A DNA stretch of 64,000 bases from contig NZ_CP133018.1 in NCBI RefSeq assembly GCF_030866785.1, forward strand, positions 1,426,001-1,490,000. The letters are read 5' to 3'. Shown one piece after another: positions 43,876-53,977 of the stretch. Both the position numbers and the translations under genes were made by a program. The notes beneath the pieces were generated by a model. It saw only the letters and a list, made by a program, of their open reading frames with translations, ran no database searches and was not told the origin of the DNA. Source of the stretch: Agromyces protaetiae (GTDB taxonomy: Bacteria > Actinomycetota > Actinomycetes > Actinomycetales > Microbacteriaceae). How positions within the stretch are numbered: the stretch's first letter is position 1; each line of letters opens with the position of its first letter.

Positions 43876-46800
43876 ATGGGGTGGCTGAGCTCTCGTCTCG
43901 CTGCCCGGAAGTCCGTCGCGACGACGGCCGCCATCGCGGTGCTGGCCGGGGTGCCGATCGGCATCGCCGTGCTGCACCAGGGATTCCCGGTCACCGATCC
44001 CGACCTGCATGTCCGCGATGTATGGGTGACGAATGCGGAAGAGCTCGCGGCGGGGCGCTTGAACCGGCAGATCGAGGAGCTGGATGCCTCGGTCGCGACG
44101 ACCTCCAGCGAGGTCGACGTCATGCAGCACGGCGACGACGTGTTCCTCTACGACGCACCTGCCGGCGCGGTGGAACGCGTCGACCCCGCGTTCACCACGC
44201 TCGTGCAGCGCATCGACGTGCCGCCCGCGTCGACGATCGCCTACGGCGGCGACGTGCTCGCGGTGCTGTCACCGCGCGGTGAGCTGTGGACCATCCAGGC
44301 GAACGGCGAGCTCTCGTTCGACTGGCGGGGCACCGATCCCGTGGCCGAGCTCGGTGCTGACGGCGACGTCGCCGTCAGCGCGAAGGGCACGGTGTTCGCG
44401 ACGAACCCCGATGACGGGCTGCTCGTCGAGCTCGAGCGCGGCGCCGACGAGCCGACGCAGCGCGAGGTCGGCGGGCTCGGCGCGCACGAGCTCGCCGCGG
44501 TCGGCGAGCGTGCCGTCATCTTCGACCGCGAGGCCGACACCGTCATCGTCGACGACCGGCGCATCGAGCTTCCCGAGTCCGCCCTGCGGCTGCAGCAATC
44601 GGGCCCCGAACACGACGACGTGCTCGTCGCGACGGCCGCCTCACTGCTCGAGGTGCCGCTCGGCGGTGGCGACATCCGCGAGACCGCGCACGAGGGAGCG
44701 CAGCCCGCGAGCGACGCGGAAGGCCTCGCTGCGCCCGTGCGCGTCGGGGCATGCGTGCACGCCGCCTGGGCCGACGCGGGCCGGTACCTCGCGCTCTGCG
44801 ACGGCGAGGACGAGCCGCGCCGCATCGACCTCGAGCAGCCGACCGCCGGTGCTCGGCTCGAGTTCCGCGTCAACCGCGACGTGGTGGTCCTGAACAACCT
44901 GACCAATGGCGACTCATGGCTCGTCGACTCGGACCTCCGGCTCGTGGACAACTGGGAAGAGGTCACCCCGCCCGAGGAGACCGACGAGCTCGAGGGCGAA
45001 GAGAAGAGCTCGCAGCAGACGTTCGAGGACACGCTCGCCGAGCGCACCGAGGTGAACCGGCCGCCGGTCGCGCGCGACGACGACTACGGTGTGCGCCCCG
45101 GCCGCACCACGATCATCGAGGTGCTCGAGAACGACACCGACCCCGACGGCGACGTGCTCACGATCGCCGCGACGAACGGCGTGCCCGAGGGCGCGGGCAC
45201 GCTCGACCTGATCGACGGCGGTCGGGCGCTGCAGTTCACCCCGGCCGAGGGCGCGGCGGGCACCACGTCGTTCCGGTACACGGCCGACGACGGGCGCGGC
45301 GGCGTCGCCGAGGCATCCGTCAATCTGCGCATCGTGCCGGACTCCGAGAACTCGCCGCCGGTCGCACTGCGCAACGGCGCCGTGAGCGTCGAGCAGGGGC
45401 AGCACATCTCGTACAACCTGCTCGCCGACTGGAACGATCCCGACGGCGACGACCTCTTCCTCGTCGACGCATCGCCGACGGGCGGCGACGTCGTGCGATC
45501 CAGCCCCGACGGCTACGTCACGTTCGAGCACAAGTCCGCCGAGCTCGGCCTCAAGGAGGTCGCGTACACGGTCTCCGACGGGCGGGCGTCGGCCTCCGGC
45601 ACGTTCACCGTCGACGTGAAGCCCACAGGCTCGCTGAACCCCGTCGGCACGCCCGACTACGCGCAGACGTTCGTCGGCGAGACGGTGGTCGTCGAGCCGC
45701 TGATCAACGATCTGTCGCCGTCGGGGGCGCCGCTGCAGCTGCTGGGCGTGCAGGACCCGCCCGAGGGCGCGTCGGTGGTGGTCAACCCCGAGCGCGGCAC
45801 CATCGCGGTCACGAGCACGACGCCGGGCGAACTGGTCTTCCTCTACGACGTCGGCGCGGGCACGAACGTGAGCGTCGGGCTCATCCGGGTGCAGGTCGTC
45901 GAGCCGCCCGCCGACGCGCCGCCGCCCATCGCGGTCACGGACACCGCCTATCTGCGGCCGGGGGAGCCGACCTCCGTGTCGGTCCTCGCGAACGACGTCT
46001 CGCCGTCGGGCCGCGTGCTCGCGGTGCAGTCGATCGACGACACCGGCACCGAAGGGCTCGTATCGGTCGAGCTCATCACGAACACGGTCGCGCGCGTGAG
46101 CGCGTCGGAGGCGATCGACCGGCAGCTGCAGTTCGAGTACGTGGTGTCCGACGGCATCAACACCGCGACCGCGACCGTCACCGTGGTGCCGGTGCCGCCG
46201 CTCGTGAAGCATCAGCCGCCGGTCGCGGTCGACGACAGCGCGATCGTGCGCGCGGGCGACATCGTGTCGGTGCCCGTGCTCGCGAACGACTACCACCCCG
46301 ATGCGGCGTCGTTCGCGTTGCTGCCCGAACTCGACCAGTCGGGCGCCGCCGACGGTCTCGCCTTCGCCGACGGCGACCGGATCCGGTTCCAGGCGCCCGA
46401 CTCGCCCGGCGTGCGCACGGTCGTGTACACCATCGGCGACGACACCGAGCAGATCGCGCGCGGCACGCTCACCATCACCGTGGTGGGCCGCGACGCCGAG
46501 AACCGGCCGCCCGTGCCGACGCCGCAGACCTCCCGCACGTTCGCCGGCTCCGCGGTGAAGATCGACGTGCCGCTCGACGGCATCGATCCCGACGGCGACT
46601 CGGTGGTCATCAGACAGATGGGCGTCGCGCCGAGCCTGGGCCGGATCATCGAGCGGACGAGCACGTCCTTCACCTACGAGGCGTTCGACGGCGCCAGTGG
46701 CACCGACACCTTCACCTACGAGGTCGAGGACGCGCTCGGCGCCACGGCCACCGGGACCATCCGCATCGGCGTCATCCCGCGGCCCGCGGTCCAGCTCCCG

Positions 46801-49239
46801 CCCACCGCGGTCGACGACGTCATCGAGATGAAGCCGGGCCGCACCGTCGGCGCCGAGGTGCTGCTCAACGACACCGACCCGAGCGGCTACTCGCTGCACG
46901 TCGCCGACCTGCCCGAGATCGACGAGGGCATCGAGGCCGAGATCCGCGACCGACGGCGCGTGGTCGTGACCGCGCCCGAGCAAGAGGGCGCGTATGTGAT
47001 CCGGTACCAGATCTCGAACGGGCACGGTGGCGTCGACACCGCGTTCCTGCAGGTGATCGTCAGCGAGGACGCGGTCATCGACCCGCCCACCGCCGAGGAC
47101 CAGGTCATCGAGCCCTCGCAGGTGGTCGCGGGCGAGAGCGTGACGGTCGACCCGCTGCGGGATGCGACGAACCCGGGCGGCCTGGTCGAAGACCTCGTCG
47201 TGAGCCTCGAGGGACCCAACGCGGGCCGCGCCGAGCTGGAGAACGACGGCACCATCACCGTCGAACCCGGCCGGGACCGGTACGCGGTCGCGTTCCGGCT
47301 CACCAACGAGCTCGACGACCTCTCCGCCATGGCGTTCGTCATCGTGCCGCCGATCCCGACCGGCGAGGACGAGCCGTCCGAGACGCAGCGGCCGAAGACC
47401 CAGGAGGAGCTCGACGCCGAGGAGCGGGCGAAGTTCCCCGCCCCGCACCTCAAGTCCCTGCCCGAGATCATCGTGCCGATGAACGGCAGCGAGGAGTGGA
47501 ACGTCAACGATCTCGTGGAGGTGCCGTCGGGCCAGCCCGCGACGATCCTCTCGGCGACCGCGTCGAACGCCCGGTCCGAACCGTTCGTCGGCCCCACGCA
47601 GCTGCGCTTCCAGCCCGAGACCGACTATCGCGGGCCCGCGACGCTCACGTTCGAGGTCACCGATGGATCGGGCGCCGACGACCCCGTCGGCCGCACCGCG
47701 GTCCTGACCCTGCCGATCACGGTCGGGGACCCCGGCTTCAACGACGTCCCGCCGGCATTCACCCCGCGCACCGAGGACATCGAGGCCGGCGAGGGCGCGT
47801 TCGAGATCGATCTGCGCGCCTCGACGGATCAGCCGAACCCGGAGAACATCGAGAAGGTGTCGTACGGCAACCTGCAGGGCACTACCGCCGAGATCGAGGC
47901 CTCGATCGTCGGCGGCGACACCCTGCAGGTCTCCGCGCCGCTCGGAGTGCAGCCGGGCACCTCCACGCGGCTCACCTTCGACCTCTCGTTCAACGAGTTC
48001 ACGGTCCCCGGGTACGTCGACGTGAAGGTGGTATCGTCGTCGCGCCCGAAGGCCCGCGCCGTGAACGACCCGTCGACCGGTGAGATCGAGGTGAAGCGCG
48101 GCGGCAGCCGGACCATCGACGTGCTCGCGAACGACTTCAACCCGTTCGCGCAGGACGGCGTGCCGCTCACCGTCATCGGTGCCGAGATCGCCCAGGACAG
48201 CATCGGCTCCAACGCATCGGTGTCGTTCACGCCCGAGGACATCACGGTGCGCACGGGTTCGGCGTTCACCGGCAATCTCAGTGTCATCTACCGGATCGCC
48301 GACGGCACGAAAGATCCCGCTCGCGAGGTGCAGGGGTACGCGACCATCGTCGTGCGCGACGTCCCGGATGCGCCGGGCGCCCCGACGGCGAACGCGGGCG
48401 ACGGCTCCGCGACCGTGCGCTGGAATACGCCTGCGAACAACAACTCGCCCATCCAGAACTATGTGGTCACCTGGAACGGCGGCTCGCAGACCTTCGGCGC
48501 GGATGCAGCGGGCACGAACCAGACGATCGACGGCCTGCGGAACGGCACGGGATACCGGTTCTCGGTGCATGCCATCAACCGCATGGGCGACGGTCCCGTG
48601 TCGAATCCGTCGTCCGAAGTGACCCCATGGGGCACGCCGACGGCGCCGCGGTCGCTCAGCCTCTCGAAGGGCGGCGACGCCCCCACGAACGTCCGCGCCG
48701 ACTGGAACGTGCCGAGTGACACCGGCGGCGGCGGGATCTCGTACCGCGCGAGGATCAACGGCGGCGGCTGGCAGACGGTCAACGGCACGTCGACGTCGTG
48801 GGGCGGGATCGGCGCCGGCACGCACACCGTCGAGGTGTACGCCGTGAACGGCGGCGGCAAACAGGGCCCGGTCGCGTCGCAGCGCATCGTCGTGAACGAT
48901 CCGCCGCCCCCGCAGCCGTCCGGCACGATCGGCAAGGGCCCGAGCCGTGGCTGTCAGAGCGGTGGTGGCGGCTGCGCCGAGGTGCGCATCTCGTGGCAGA
49001 ACATGGACCCGGGTCAGTACCGGGTGTACGCGACCACCAACGGCGGTCCGTGCTGCGGTTACCAGCAGACGGTCCAGGTGGGTGCGAGCGGACAGCTCCA
49101 GCTGCTCAACCACCTCGGGATCCGGGCCGCGAACGAGACCATCGCGGTGCGCTTCGAGGCCATCAGCGGCGGCACGTCCCGCACGCTGGGTGCGATCAGC
49201 GGAAGCCAGTGGAACAACCTCGGGTACAACACGTGGTGA
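43876..49239 (+). CDS. Giant membrane-anchored protein with ~11 Ig/cadherin-like repeats and Fn3 domain
   Basis: The 1787-residue protein has an N-terminal membrane helix (about 14-35) and no lipobox. Residues about 60-360 form a beta-propeller-like region. About eleven repeats follow (about 395-1495), most starting with PPVAxDD and carrying VLxNDxDPxGD calcium-type loops. A fibronectin III domain (about 1500-1585) and a cysteine-containing C-terminal domain (GCQSGGGGCAE, GPCCGY) complete it. There is no sorting signal, so it stays tethered by the N-terminus, outside the cell. ATG 43876 is preceded by GGGAG. Its position between an STPK module and MoxR/DUF58 genes suggests an envelope scaffold or sensor. 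Confidence 0.85.
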   Translation: MGWLSSRLAARKSVATTAAIAVLAGVPIGIAVLHQGFPVTDPDLHVRDVWVTNAEELAAGRLNRQIEELDASVATTSSEVDVMQHGDDVFLYDAPAGAVERVDPAFTTLVQRIDVPPASTIAYGGDVLAVLSPRGELWTIQANGELSFDWRGTDPVAELGADGDVAVSAKGTVFATNPDDGLLVELERGADEPTQREVGGLGAHELAAVGERAVIFDREADTVIVDDRRIELPESALRLQQSGPEHDDVLVATAASLLEVPLGGGDIRETAHEGAQPASDAEGLAAPVRVGACVHAAWADAGRYLALCDGEDEPRRIDLEQPTAGARLEFRVNRDVVVLNNLTNGDSWLVDSDLRLVDNWEEVTPPEETDELEGEEKSSQQTFEDTLAERTEVNRPPVARDDDYGVRPGRTTIIEVLENDTDPDGDVLTIAATNGVPEGAGTLDLIDGGRALQFTPAEGAAGTTSFRYTADDGRGGVAEASVNLRIVPDSENSPPVALRNGAVSVEQGQHISYNLLADWNDPDGDDLFLVDASPTGGDVVRSSPDGYVTFEHKSAELGLKEVAYTVSDGRASASGTFTVDVKPTGSLNPVGTPDYAQTFVGETVVVEPLINDLSPSGAPLQLLGVQDPPEGASVVVNPERGTIAVTSTTPGELVFLYDVGAGTNVSVGLIRVQVVEPPADAPPPIAVTDTAYLRPGEPTSVSVLANDVSPSGRVLAVQSIDDTGTEGLVSVELITNTVARVSASEAIDRQLQFEYVVSDGINTATATVTVVPVPPLVKHQPPVAVDDSAIVRAGDIVSVPVLANDYHPDAASFALLPELDQSGAADGLAFADGDRIRFQAPDSPGVRTVVYTIGDDTEQIARGTLTITVVGRDAENRPPVPTPQTSRTFAGSAVKIDVPLDGIDPDGDSVVIRQMGVAPSLGRIIERTSTSFTYEAFDGASGTDTFTYEVEDALGATATGTIRIGVIPRPAVQLPPTAVDDVIEMKPGRTVGAEVLLNDTDPSGYSLHVADLPEIDEGIEAEIRDRRRVVVTAPEQEGAYVIRYQISNGHGGVDTAFLQVIVSEDAVIDPPTAEDQVIEPSQVVAGESVTVDPLRDATNPGGLVEDLVVSLEGPNAGRAELENDGTITVEPGRDRYAVAFRLTNELDDLSAMAFVIVPPIPTGEDEPSETQRPKTQEELDAEERAKFPAPHLKSLPEIIVPMNGSEEWNVNDLVEVPSGQPATILSATASNARSEPFVGPTQLRFQPETDYRGPATLTFEVTDGSGADDPVGRTAVLTLPITVGDPGFNDVPPAFTPRTEDIEAGEGAFEIDLRASTDQPNPENIEKVSYGNLQGTTAEIEASIVGGDTLQVSAPLGVQPGTSTRLTFDLSFNEFTVPGYVDVKVVSSSRPKARAVNDPSTGEIEVKRGGSRTIDVLANDFNPFAQDGVPLTVIGAEIAQDSIGSNASVSFTPEDITVRTGSAFTGNLSVIYRIADGTKDPAREVQGYATIVVRDVPDAPGAPTANAGDGSATVRWNTPANNNSPIQNYVVTWNGGSQTFGADAAGTNQTIDGLRNGTGYRFSVHAINRMGDGPVSNPSSEVTPWGTPTAPRSLSLSKGGDAPTNVRADWNVPSDTGGGGISYRARINGGGWQTVNGTSTSWGGIGAGTHTVEVYAVNGGGKQGPVASQRIVVNDPPPPQPSGTIGKGPSRGCQSGGGGCAEVRISWQNMDPGQYRVYATTNGGPCCGYQQTVQVGASGQLQLLNHLGIRAANETIAVRFEAISGGTSRTLGAISGSQWNNLGYNTW

Positions 49240-49303
49240 CTCGCGGCACCGACCCACGTGCACGGCCCGACCGACGTGCGAGCACAGAACGAAGGATGAC
49301 GTC

Positions 49304-50272
49304 ATGGCAGTGACCCAAGAACAGGCCGAGTGGTTCCAGGACGCGTTCGGGCGCCTGGTCGACAACATCGACCGCGCCATTCTCGGCAAGCGTGAGGTGA
49401 TCTCCCTCGTGCTGACCGCGATGCTCTCCGACGGGCACGTGCTGCTCGAGGACTTCCCGGGGACCGGCAAGACCGTGCTCGCGAAGGCGCTCGCGAACAC
49501 GCTCGACGGCACGCACTCCCGTATCCAGTTCACGCCCGACCTGCTGCCCTCCGATGTCACGGGCGTGACGATCTACGACCAGGGCAAGGGCAAGTTCGAG
49601 TTCCACCGCGGGCCAATCTTCGCCTCGATCGTGCTCGCCGACGAGATCAACCGCGCGAGCCCCAAGACGCAGTCGGCGCTTCTCGAGGTCATGGAGGAGG
49701 GCCGGGTGACGGTCGACGGCGTGGGCTACGACGTCGACCAGCCGTTCATGGTCATCGCGACCCAGAACCCGGTCGAGCAGGCCGGCACGTACGCGCTGCC
49801 CGAGGCCCAGCTCGACCGGTTCCTGATCAAGACCTCGCTCGGCTACCCCGACCACGACACCGCCGTGACGCTGCTGCTCGACTCGGCGAACCGGGCGCGG
49901 GCGACGGGCGTGAGCCCGATCATCGCCTCGGCGTCGATCACGACGATGTCGCAGCTCGCCTCCGAGGTCTACGTCGACGCGGCCGTACTGTCCTATCTGA
50001 ACGAGCTGGTGTCGGCGACCCGCACGCACGCCGATGCGGCGCTCGGCGTGAGCATGCGCGGCGCGCTCGCGCTCGCGCGCGCGGTGAAGACCTGGGCGAT
50101 CGCGCACGGCCGCACGTACGTCACGCCCGACGACGTGCGCGAGCTCGCCGTGGCGGTGCTCGCACACCGCATCATCGTCGACCCCGAGGCGGAGTTCACG
50201 GGCGTGACGGCCGAAGACATCGTCGCGCAGGCGCTCGTCGACGTGGCGCCGCCGGCGTACCGGGCGGCATGA
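49304..50272 (+). CDS. MoxR-family AAA+ ATPase
   Basis: The 322-residue ATPase has Walker A FPGTGKT (about 51-57), Walker B IVLADEIN (about 109-116) with the RASPKTQSALLEVMEE segment, sensor 1 VIATQNP and LPEAQLDRF, all typical of MoxR. MoxR proteins act as chaperones or activators of partner proteins, usually with DUF58 or VWA proteins. Here DUF58 follows with an ATGA overlap. AAGGA lies before the ATG. Confidence 0.95.
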   Translation: MAVTQEQAEWFQDAFGRLVDNIDRAILGKREVISLVLTAMLSDGHVLLEDFPGTGKTVLAKALANTLDGTHSRIQFTPDLLPSDVTGVTIYDQGKGKFEFHRGPIFASIVLADEINRASPKTQSALLEVMEEGRVTVDGVGYDVDQPFMVIATQNPVEQAGTYALPEAQLDRFLIKTSLGYPDHDTAVTLLLDSANRARATGVSPIIASASITTMSQLASEVYVDAAVLSYLNELVSATRTHADAALGVSMRGALALARAVKTWAIAHGRTYVTPDDVRELAVAVLAHRIIVDPEAEFTGVTAEDIVAQALVDVAPPAYRAA

Positions 50273-51567
50273 CGACGACCGATCAGGGCCCCGCTCCGCG
50301 GATCTCTCAGACACGCATCGCCTTCGGCACGGTGGGGGGTGCGCTCAGCCGCGCCTTCGCCGGGCTCGGGGCGCGCGCCGCGTCCGCCGGCCGCCGCGTC
50401 GCGAGCGCGGCGCGCCCGGTCACGGGCGTGATCTCGACGATCGGATGGCTCGTGCTCGCCGCCTCGCTCATCGCGGGCCTCGTCGCGCTGGTGTTCGGGT
50501 GGGTCGAGTTCGCGTTTCTGAGCGCGACCCTCGCGGGCGCGGTGCTGGTCGCGGTGCCGTTCGTGTTCGGGCGGATGAGGTACCGCGTCACGGTCGAGCT
50601 CACGCCGCGCCGTGTGGTCGCGGGCGAGCGGGCGTACGGCAGGCTCGTGGTGGTCAACGACGGCACCACCCCCTCGGTGTCGTCGCGCGTCGAACTGCCC
50701 GTCGGTGACGGCAGCGCGGAGTTCCGCATCCCGCCGCTGGCTCCGGCGGCCGAGCACGAAGAGCTGTTCGCGGTGCCGACGCACCGGCGTGCGGTGATCG
50801 TCGCGGGGCCCGCGGTCTCCGTGCGCGGCGACGAGCTCGGGCTGCTCAGGCGAACGGTGCGCTGGAACGACCCGGTCGAGCTCTTCGTGCATCCGCGAAC
50901 CGCGCGGCTGAAGCCCTCGGCGGCCGGGCTCGTCCGCGACCTCGAGGGCGAGATCACGAAGACGATCACCGATCACGACATCTCCTTCCACGCGCTGCGC
51001 GCGTACGAACCAGGAGATCCGCTCCGCAACGTGCACTGGCGGAGCTCGGCACGGACCGGCCGGCTCATGGTGCGCCAGTACGAGGAGACCCGTCGTTCGG
51101 AGCTCGTGCTGCTGCAGGCGACCGCGACGGACCACTACGCCGACGAGGACGAGTTCGAACTCGCGGTCTCGGTGTTCGCGTCGATCGGCGTCCAGGTCAT
51201 CCGCGACCGGACCAAGATCACCGCCCGGACCGAGGGCCAGCGGCTTCGCACCTCGACGCCGACGAGCCTCCTCGACGATGCCAGCCGCATCGACTCGACG
51301 GCCGCCGGCAGCTCGCTCCGCGAGTTCGTCCGCGAGACCGTGCGCCGCACGCCCGCGGCGAGCGTCGTGATGCTCGTCGTCGGATCCGGTGCCGCGCTCG
51401 CGGAGGTGCGATCGGTCGAGACCGTGCTGCCCTCGGATGCGCAACTGTTCGTGTTCCGCGCCCAGCGCGACACCGAGGCGAAGATCGCCCGGATCGGCGG
51501 CACCGCGGTCGCGACCGTGGGCGAGCTCGGCGAGCTGCCCGCGGTGATCCGGAAGGTGCGGCCATGA
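50269..51567 (+). CDS. DUF58 family membrane protein
   Basis: The 432-residue protein has two membrane helices (about 57-100), then a beta domain and the DUF58 signature RAYEPGDPLRNVHWRSSART, leading into a VWA-like C-terminal half. DUF58 proteins are regular partners of MoxR ATPases and transglutaminase-fold proteins. The gene overlaps MoxR and the transglutaminase-like gene by four bases each. Molecular function is not known for this subfamily. Confidence 0.9.
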   Translation: MTTTDQGPAPRISQTRIAFGTVGGALSRAFAGLGARAASAGRRVASAARPVTGVISTIGWLVLAASLIAGLVALVFGWVEFAFLSATLAGAVLVAVPFVFGRMRYRVTVELTPRRVVAGERAYGRLVVVNDGTTPSVSSRVELPVGDGSAEFRIPPLAPAAEHEELFAVPTHRRAVIVAGPAVSVRGDELGLLRRTVRWNDPVELFVHPRTARLKPSAAGLVRDLEGEITKTITDHDISFHALRAYEPGDPLRNVHWRSSARTGRLMVRQYEETRRSELVLLQATATDHYADEDEFELAVSVFASIGVQVIRDRTKITARTEGQRLRTSTPTSLLDDASRIDSTAAGSSLREFVRETVRRTPAASVVMLVVGSGAALAEVRSVETVLPSDAQLFVFRAQRDTEAKIARIGGTAVATVGELGELPAVIRKVRP

Positions 51568-53948
51568 CGCGCATCCCGGCCGCGACGATCGGCGATCTCG
51601 CGGTGCTCTCGGTGCTCAGCCTGCTCGCCGTGATCGGCTATCAGACGAGCTTCGGCGACGCGGACTTCCTGCTCGCCGCCGTGGGCGGCCTGCTCGTCGG
51701 CACCGGTGCGGCCGTCGCCGGGACGCTGCTGCGGCTCGGCGTGCTGAACACGGTGCTCCTCGGCTTCGCCGCGTACTTCGTGCTCGGCACGCCGTTCACC
51801 ATGCCCGGGCGCGGCATCGGCTTCGTGCTGCCGAGCCTCGACTCGCTCGCGGGCCTCGCGCTCGGTGCCGTCTACGGCTGGGCCGACATCGTCACGATCG
51901 GCACGCCGGTCGAGGCGCCGTACTACGTCGCCGCCGTCCCGTACGTCGCCACGTGGGTCGTCTCGCTCGTGGGCGGCATGCTCGTGCTGCGCTGGCTTCC
52001 GCGCCGGCGCACCGTGCTGCGGGCGGCGGTGCTGCTCATCGGGCCGATCCTCCTGTACCTCTCGGGCATCCTGCTCGGCACCGACCAGGCCTATCTCGCG
52101 GCCGTTCGCGGGGTGGCGTTCGCGGTCATCGCGCTCGTCTGGCTCGCCTGGCGCCGTCGCGCGGGTGCCGACGCGGGAGGTGTCGTCGAGGCCGAGCGGC
52201 GGTCCGATGCGCGCCTCATCGGCCGGCGCGTCCGCGGCATCGCGATCGTCGTCGCCGGGGCGGTCGCTGTCGGCAGCCTCGCCGGGCTGGCGTGGGCGCC
52301 CGTGGCATCCGACCGGTTCGTGCTGCGCGAGGAGATCGTGCCGCCATTCGACGCGCGTGAGTTCCCCAGCCCGCTCGCGGGCTTCCGGAACTACACGAAG
52401 GACCTCGTCGAGGAGCCGCTGTTCACCGTCTCCGGCCTCGAGCCCGGCGACGTGATCCGGCTCGCGACGATGGACTCCTACACGGGCCGGCTCTGGAACG
52501 TCGCCGGCCCCGAGGCCTCCGCCGCGGACGGCGGCTACGCGATCGTCGGCGAGGCGCTGCCCGAGCCCGCGCTCGCCGACCTCGGCAGCGGGCGCGACGT
52601 CGAGATCACGGCCTCGGGCTACGACGACGTGTGGGTGCCGAGCGTCGGATACGGCTCGTCCATGCGCTTCACCGATGCGGAGAGCTCGGCGCGCGCCGGC
52701 GATCTCCGGTACAACGCGGACGCGGGCACGGCGGTGCTGACCAGCGGCGTCGAGTCCGGCACCGCCTACGAGCTCTCGACGCGCGTGCAGCGCGAACCCG
52801 ACACCGAGCAGCTCATCGACGTGCCGGTCGCCCGGGTCGACCTGCCCGCCATCGAGAACCTGCCCGACGTCGTCGCCGCGAAGGCCGAGGAGTACGCGGG
52901 CGATGCGCCGAGCGCGATCGAGCAGCTGCGCGCGATCGAGACGGGGCTGAAGACCAACGGCTTCCTGAGCCACGGTCTCGCCTCGGATTCGGTGGCATCG
53001 CGAGCCGGGCACGGCGCCGACCGGCTGATCGAGCTGTTCACGAGGTCGCAGATGGTCGGAGATGAGGAGCAGTACGCGGCGGCGATGGCCCTGATGGCCC
53101 GTCATCTCGGCTACCCGGCCCGGGTCGTGATGGGCTTCGCGCCCGAGATCAGCGAGAACGATGAGGAGGTCGAGGTCCTCGGCGGGGATGTGACCGCGTG
53201 GGTCGAGGTGCCGTTCGAGGGAATCGGCTGGATCTCGTTCCGGCCGACCCCCGACCAGGTGGACGTACCGCAGGAGCAGACGCCGAAGCCGAAGAGCGAA
53301 CCGCAGCCGCAGGTGCGGCAGCCGCCGCGCAGCGAAGCCGTCGAGGATGAGCTGCTGACGACCGTCGAGATCGACGAGACCGACGACGAGGACCGCGAGC
53401 AGCCGTTCCAGATCCCGGGCTGGGTCTGGGTCGTGGCGGGCGCGGTCGGCATCCCCGCGCTCCTCGTGTTCGCGCCGCTGCTCGTGGTGGCGCTCGCGAA
53501 GCGCCGGCGTCGCGAACGCCGGCGCCGTGCGCGACCCGACCGCAGTGCTGCCGGTGCCTGGGACGAGCTGGTCGACCGGTATCTGGAGCTGGGCTTCGAG
53601 CCGCCGACGCGCGCGACCCGGCTGCAGGTCGCGGCCGAGCTCGAGCGTCAGGCCGCGCAGCAGGGGCTCGCGGAGCAGGGCGAGCCGGTCGCCACGCTCG
53701 CACCGCTCGCCGCGGCGGTCGATCGCGACGTGTTCGCGGGTGGCGAGGTCGAGAGCGAGGTCGCCGATCGCCGGTGGACCGAGGCGGATGCCGCGGCGGC
53801 GGCCGTCTCGGCGGCCGCCGGCGGTGTGCGGCGGCTCGTGAGCCGGTACCGGCTGGCCAAGCGGCGGGCGAAGCCGGGTGCCGGCGAGCGTGACACGTCA
53901 GCGCGCACGTCGCGGAGGTCGCGTCGGAAGCCCGGCGCGGATCGATAG
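51564..53948 (+). CDS. Transglutaminase-fold membrane protein lacking the catalytic triad
   Basis: The 794-residue protein has several N-terminal membrane helices (to about residue 250), an extracytoplasmic transglutaminase-like domain (about 260-570), one more helix (about 615-640) and a cytoplasmic DUF4129-like tail. The core motif reads VGDEEQYAAAMALMARHLGYPARVV, with Glu501 where the nucleophilic Cys is expected. The histidine motif reads TAWVEV (Thr544 for His), and the aspartate motif reads FRPTPD (Arg560 for Asp). The fold is kept but the enzyme should be dead, so it likely has a binding or structural role in the MoxR/DUF58 assembly. Confidence 0.87.
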   Translation: MTRIPAATIGDLAVLSVLSLLAVIGYQTSFGDADFLLAAVGGLLVGTGAAVAGTLLRLGVLNTVLLGFAAYFVLGTPFTMPGRGIGFVLPSLDSLAGLALGAVYGWADIVTIGTPVEAPYYVAAVPYVATWVVSLVGGMLVLRWLPRRRTVLRAAVLLIGPILLYLSGILLGTDQAYLAAVRGVAFAVIALVWLAWRRRAGADAGGVVEAERRSDARLIGRRVRGIAIVVAGAVAVGSLAGLAWAPVASDRFVLREEIVPPFDAREFPSPLAGFRNYTKDLVEEPLFTVSGLEPGDVIRLATMDSYTGRLWNVAGPEASAADGGYAIVGEALPEPALADLGSGRDVEITASGYDDVWVPSVGYGSSMRFTDAESSARAGDLRYNADAGTAVLTSGVESGTAYELSTRVQREPDTEQLIDVPVARVDLPAIENLPDVVAAKAEEYAGDAPSAIEQLRAIETGLKTNGFLSHGLASDSVASRAGHGADRLIELFTRSQMVGDEEQYAAAMALMARHLGYPARVVMGFAPEISENDEEVEVLGGDVTAWVEVPFEGIGWISFRPTPDQVDVPQEQTPKPKSEPQPQVRQPPRSEAVEDELLTTVEIDETDDEDREQPFQIPGWVWVVAGAVGIPALLVFAPLLVVALAKRRRRERRRRARPDRSAAGAWDELVDRYLELGFEPPTRATRLQVAAELERQAAQQGLAEQGEPVATLAPLAAAVDRDVFAGGEVESEVADRRWTEADAAAAAVSAAAGGVRRLVSRYRLAKRRAKPGAGERDTSARTSRRSRRKPGADR

Positions 53949-53965
53949 GGCCCGAGGCGGATCGA

Positions 53966-53971
53966 TAGGGT
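53966..53971 (+). promoter_or_regulatory. Leaderless promoter -10 box (TAGGGT)
   Basis: TAGGGT is followed by six bases (GAGTGT) and the GTG at 53978. The 12-mer GGATCGATAGGG that holds most of it is duplicated 21 bases upstream (53938 and 53959); the upstream copy contains the stop codon of the preceding gene. Confidence 0.65.
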
Positions 53972-53977
53972 GAGTGT

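Noticed and set aside
44914..49560. 1548-residue open frame antisense to the giant Ig-repeat gene
   Set aside because: It is an Arg/Asp/Val/Leu-rich mirror of the sense gene with no family motif, as expected for open antisense frames in high-GC DNA. The sense frame has clear domains.
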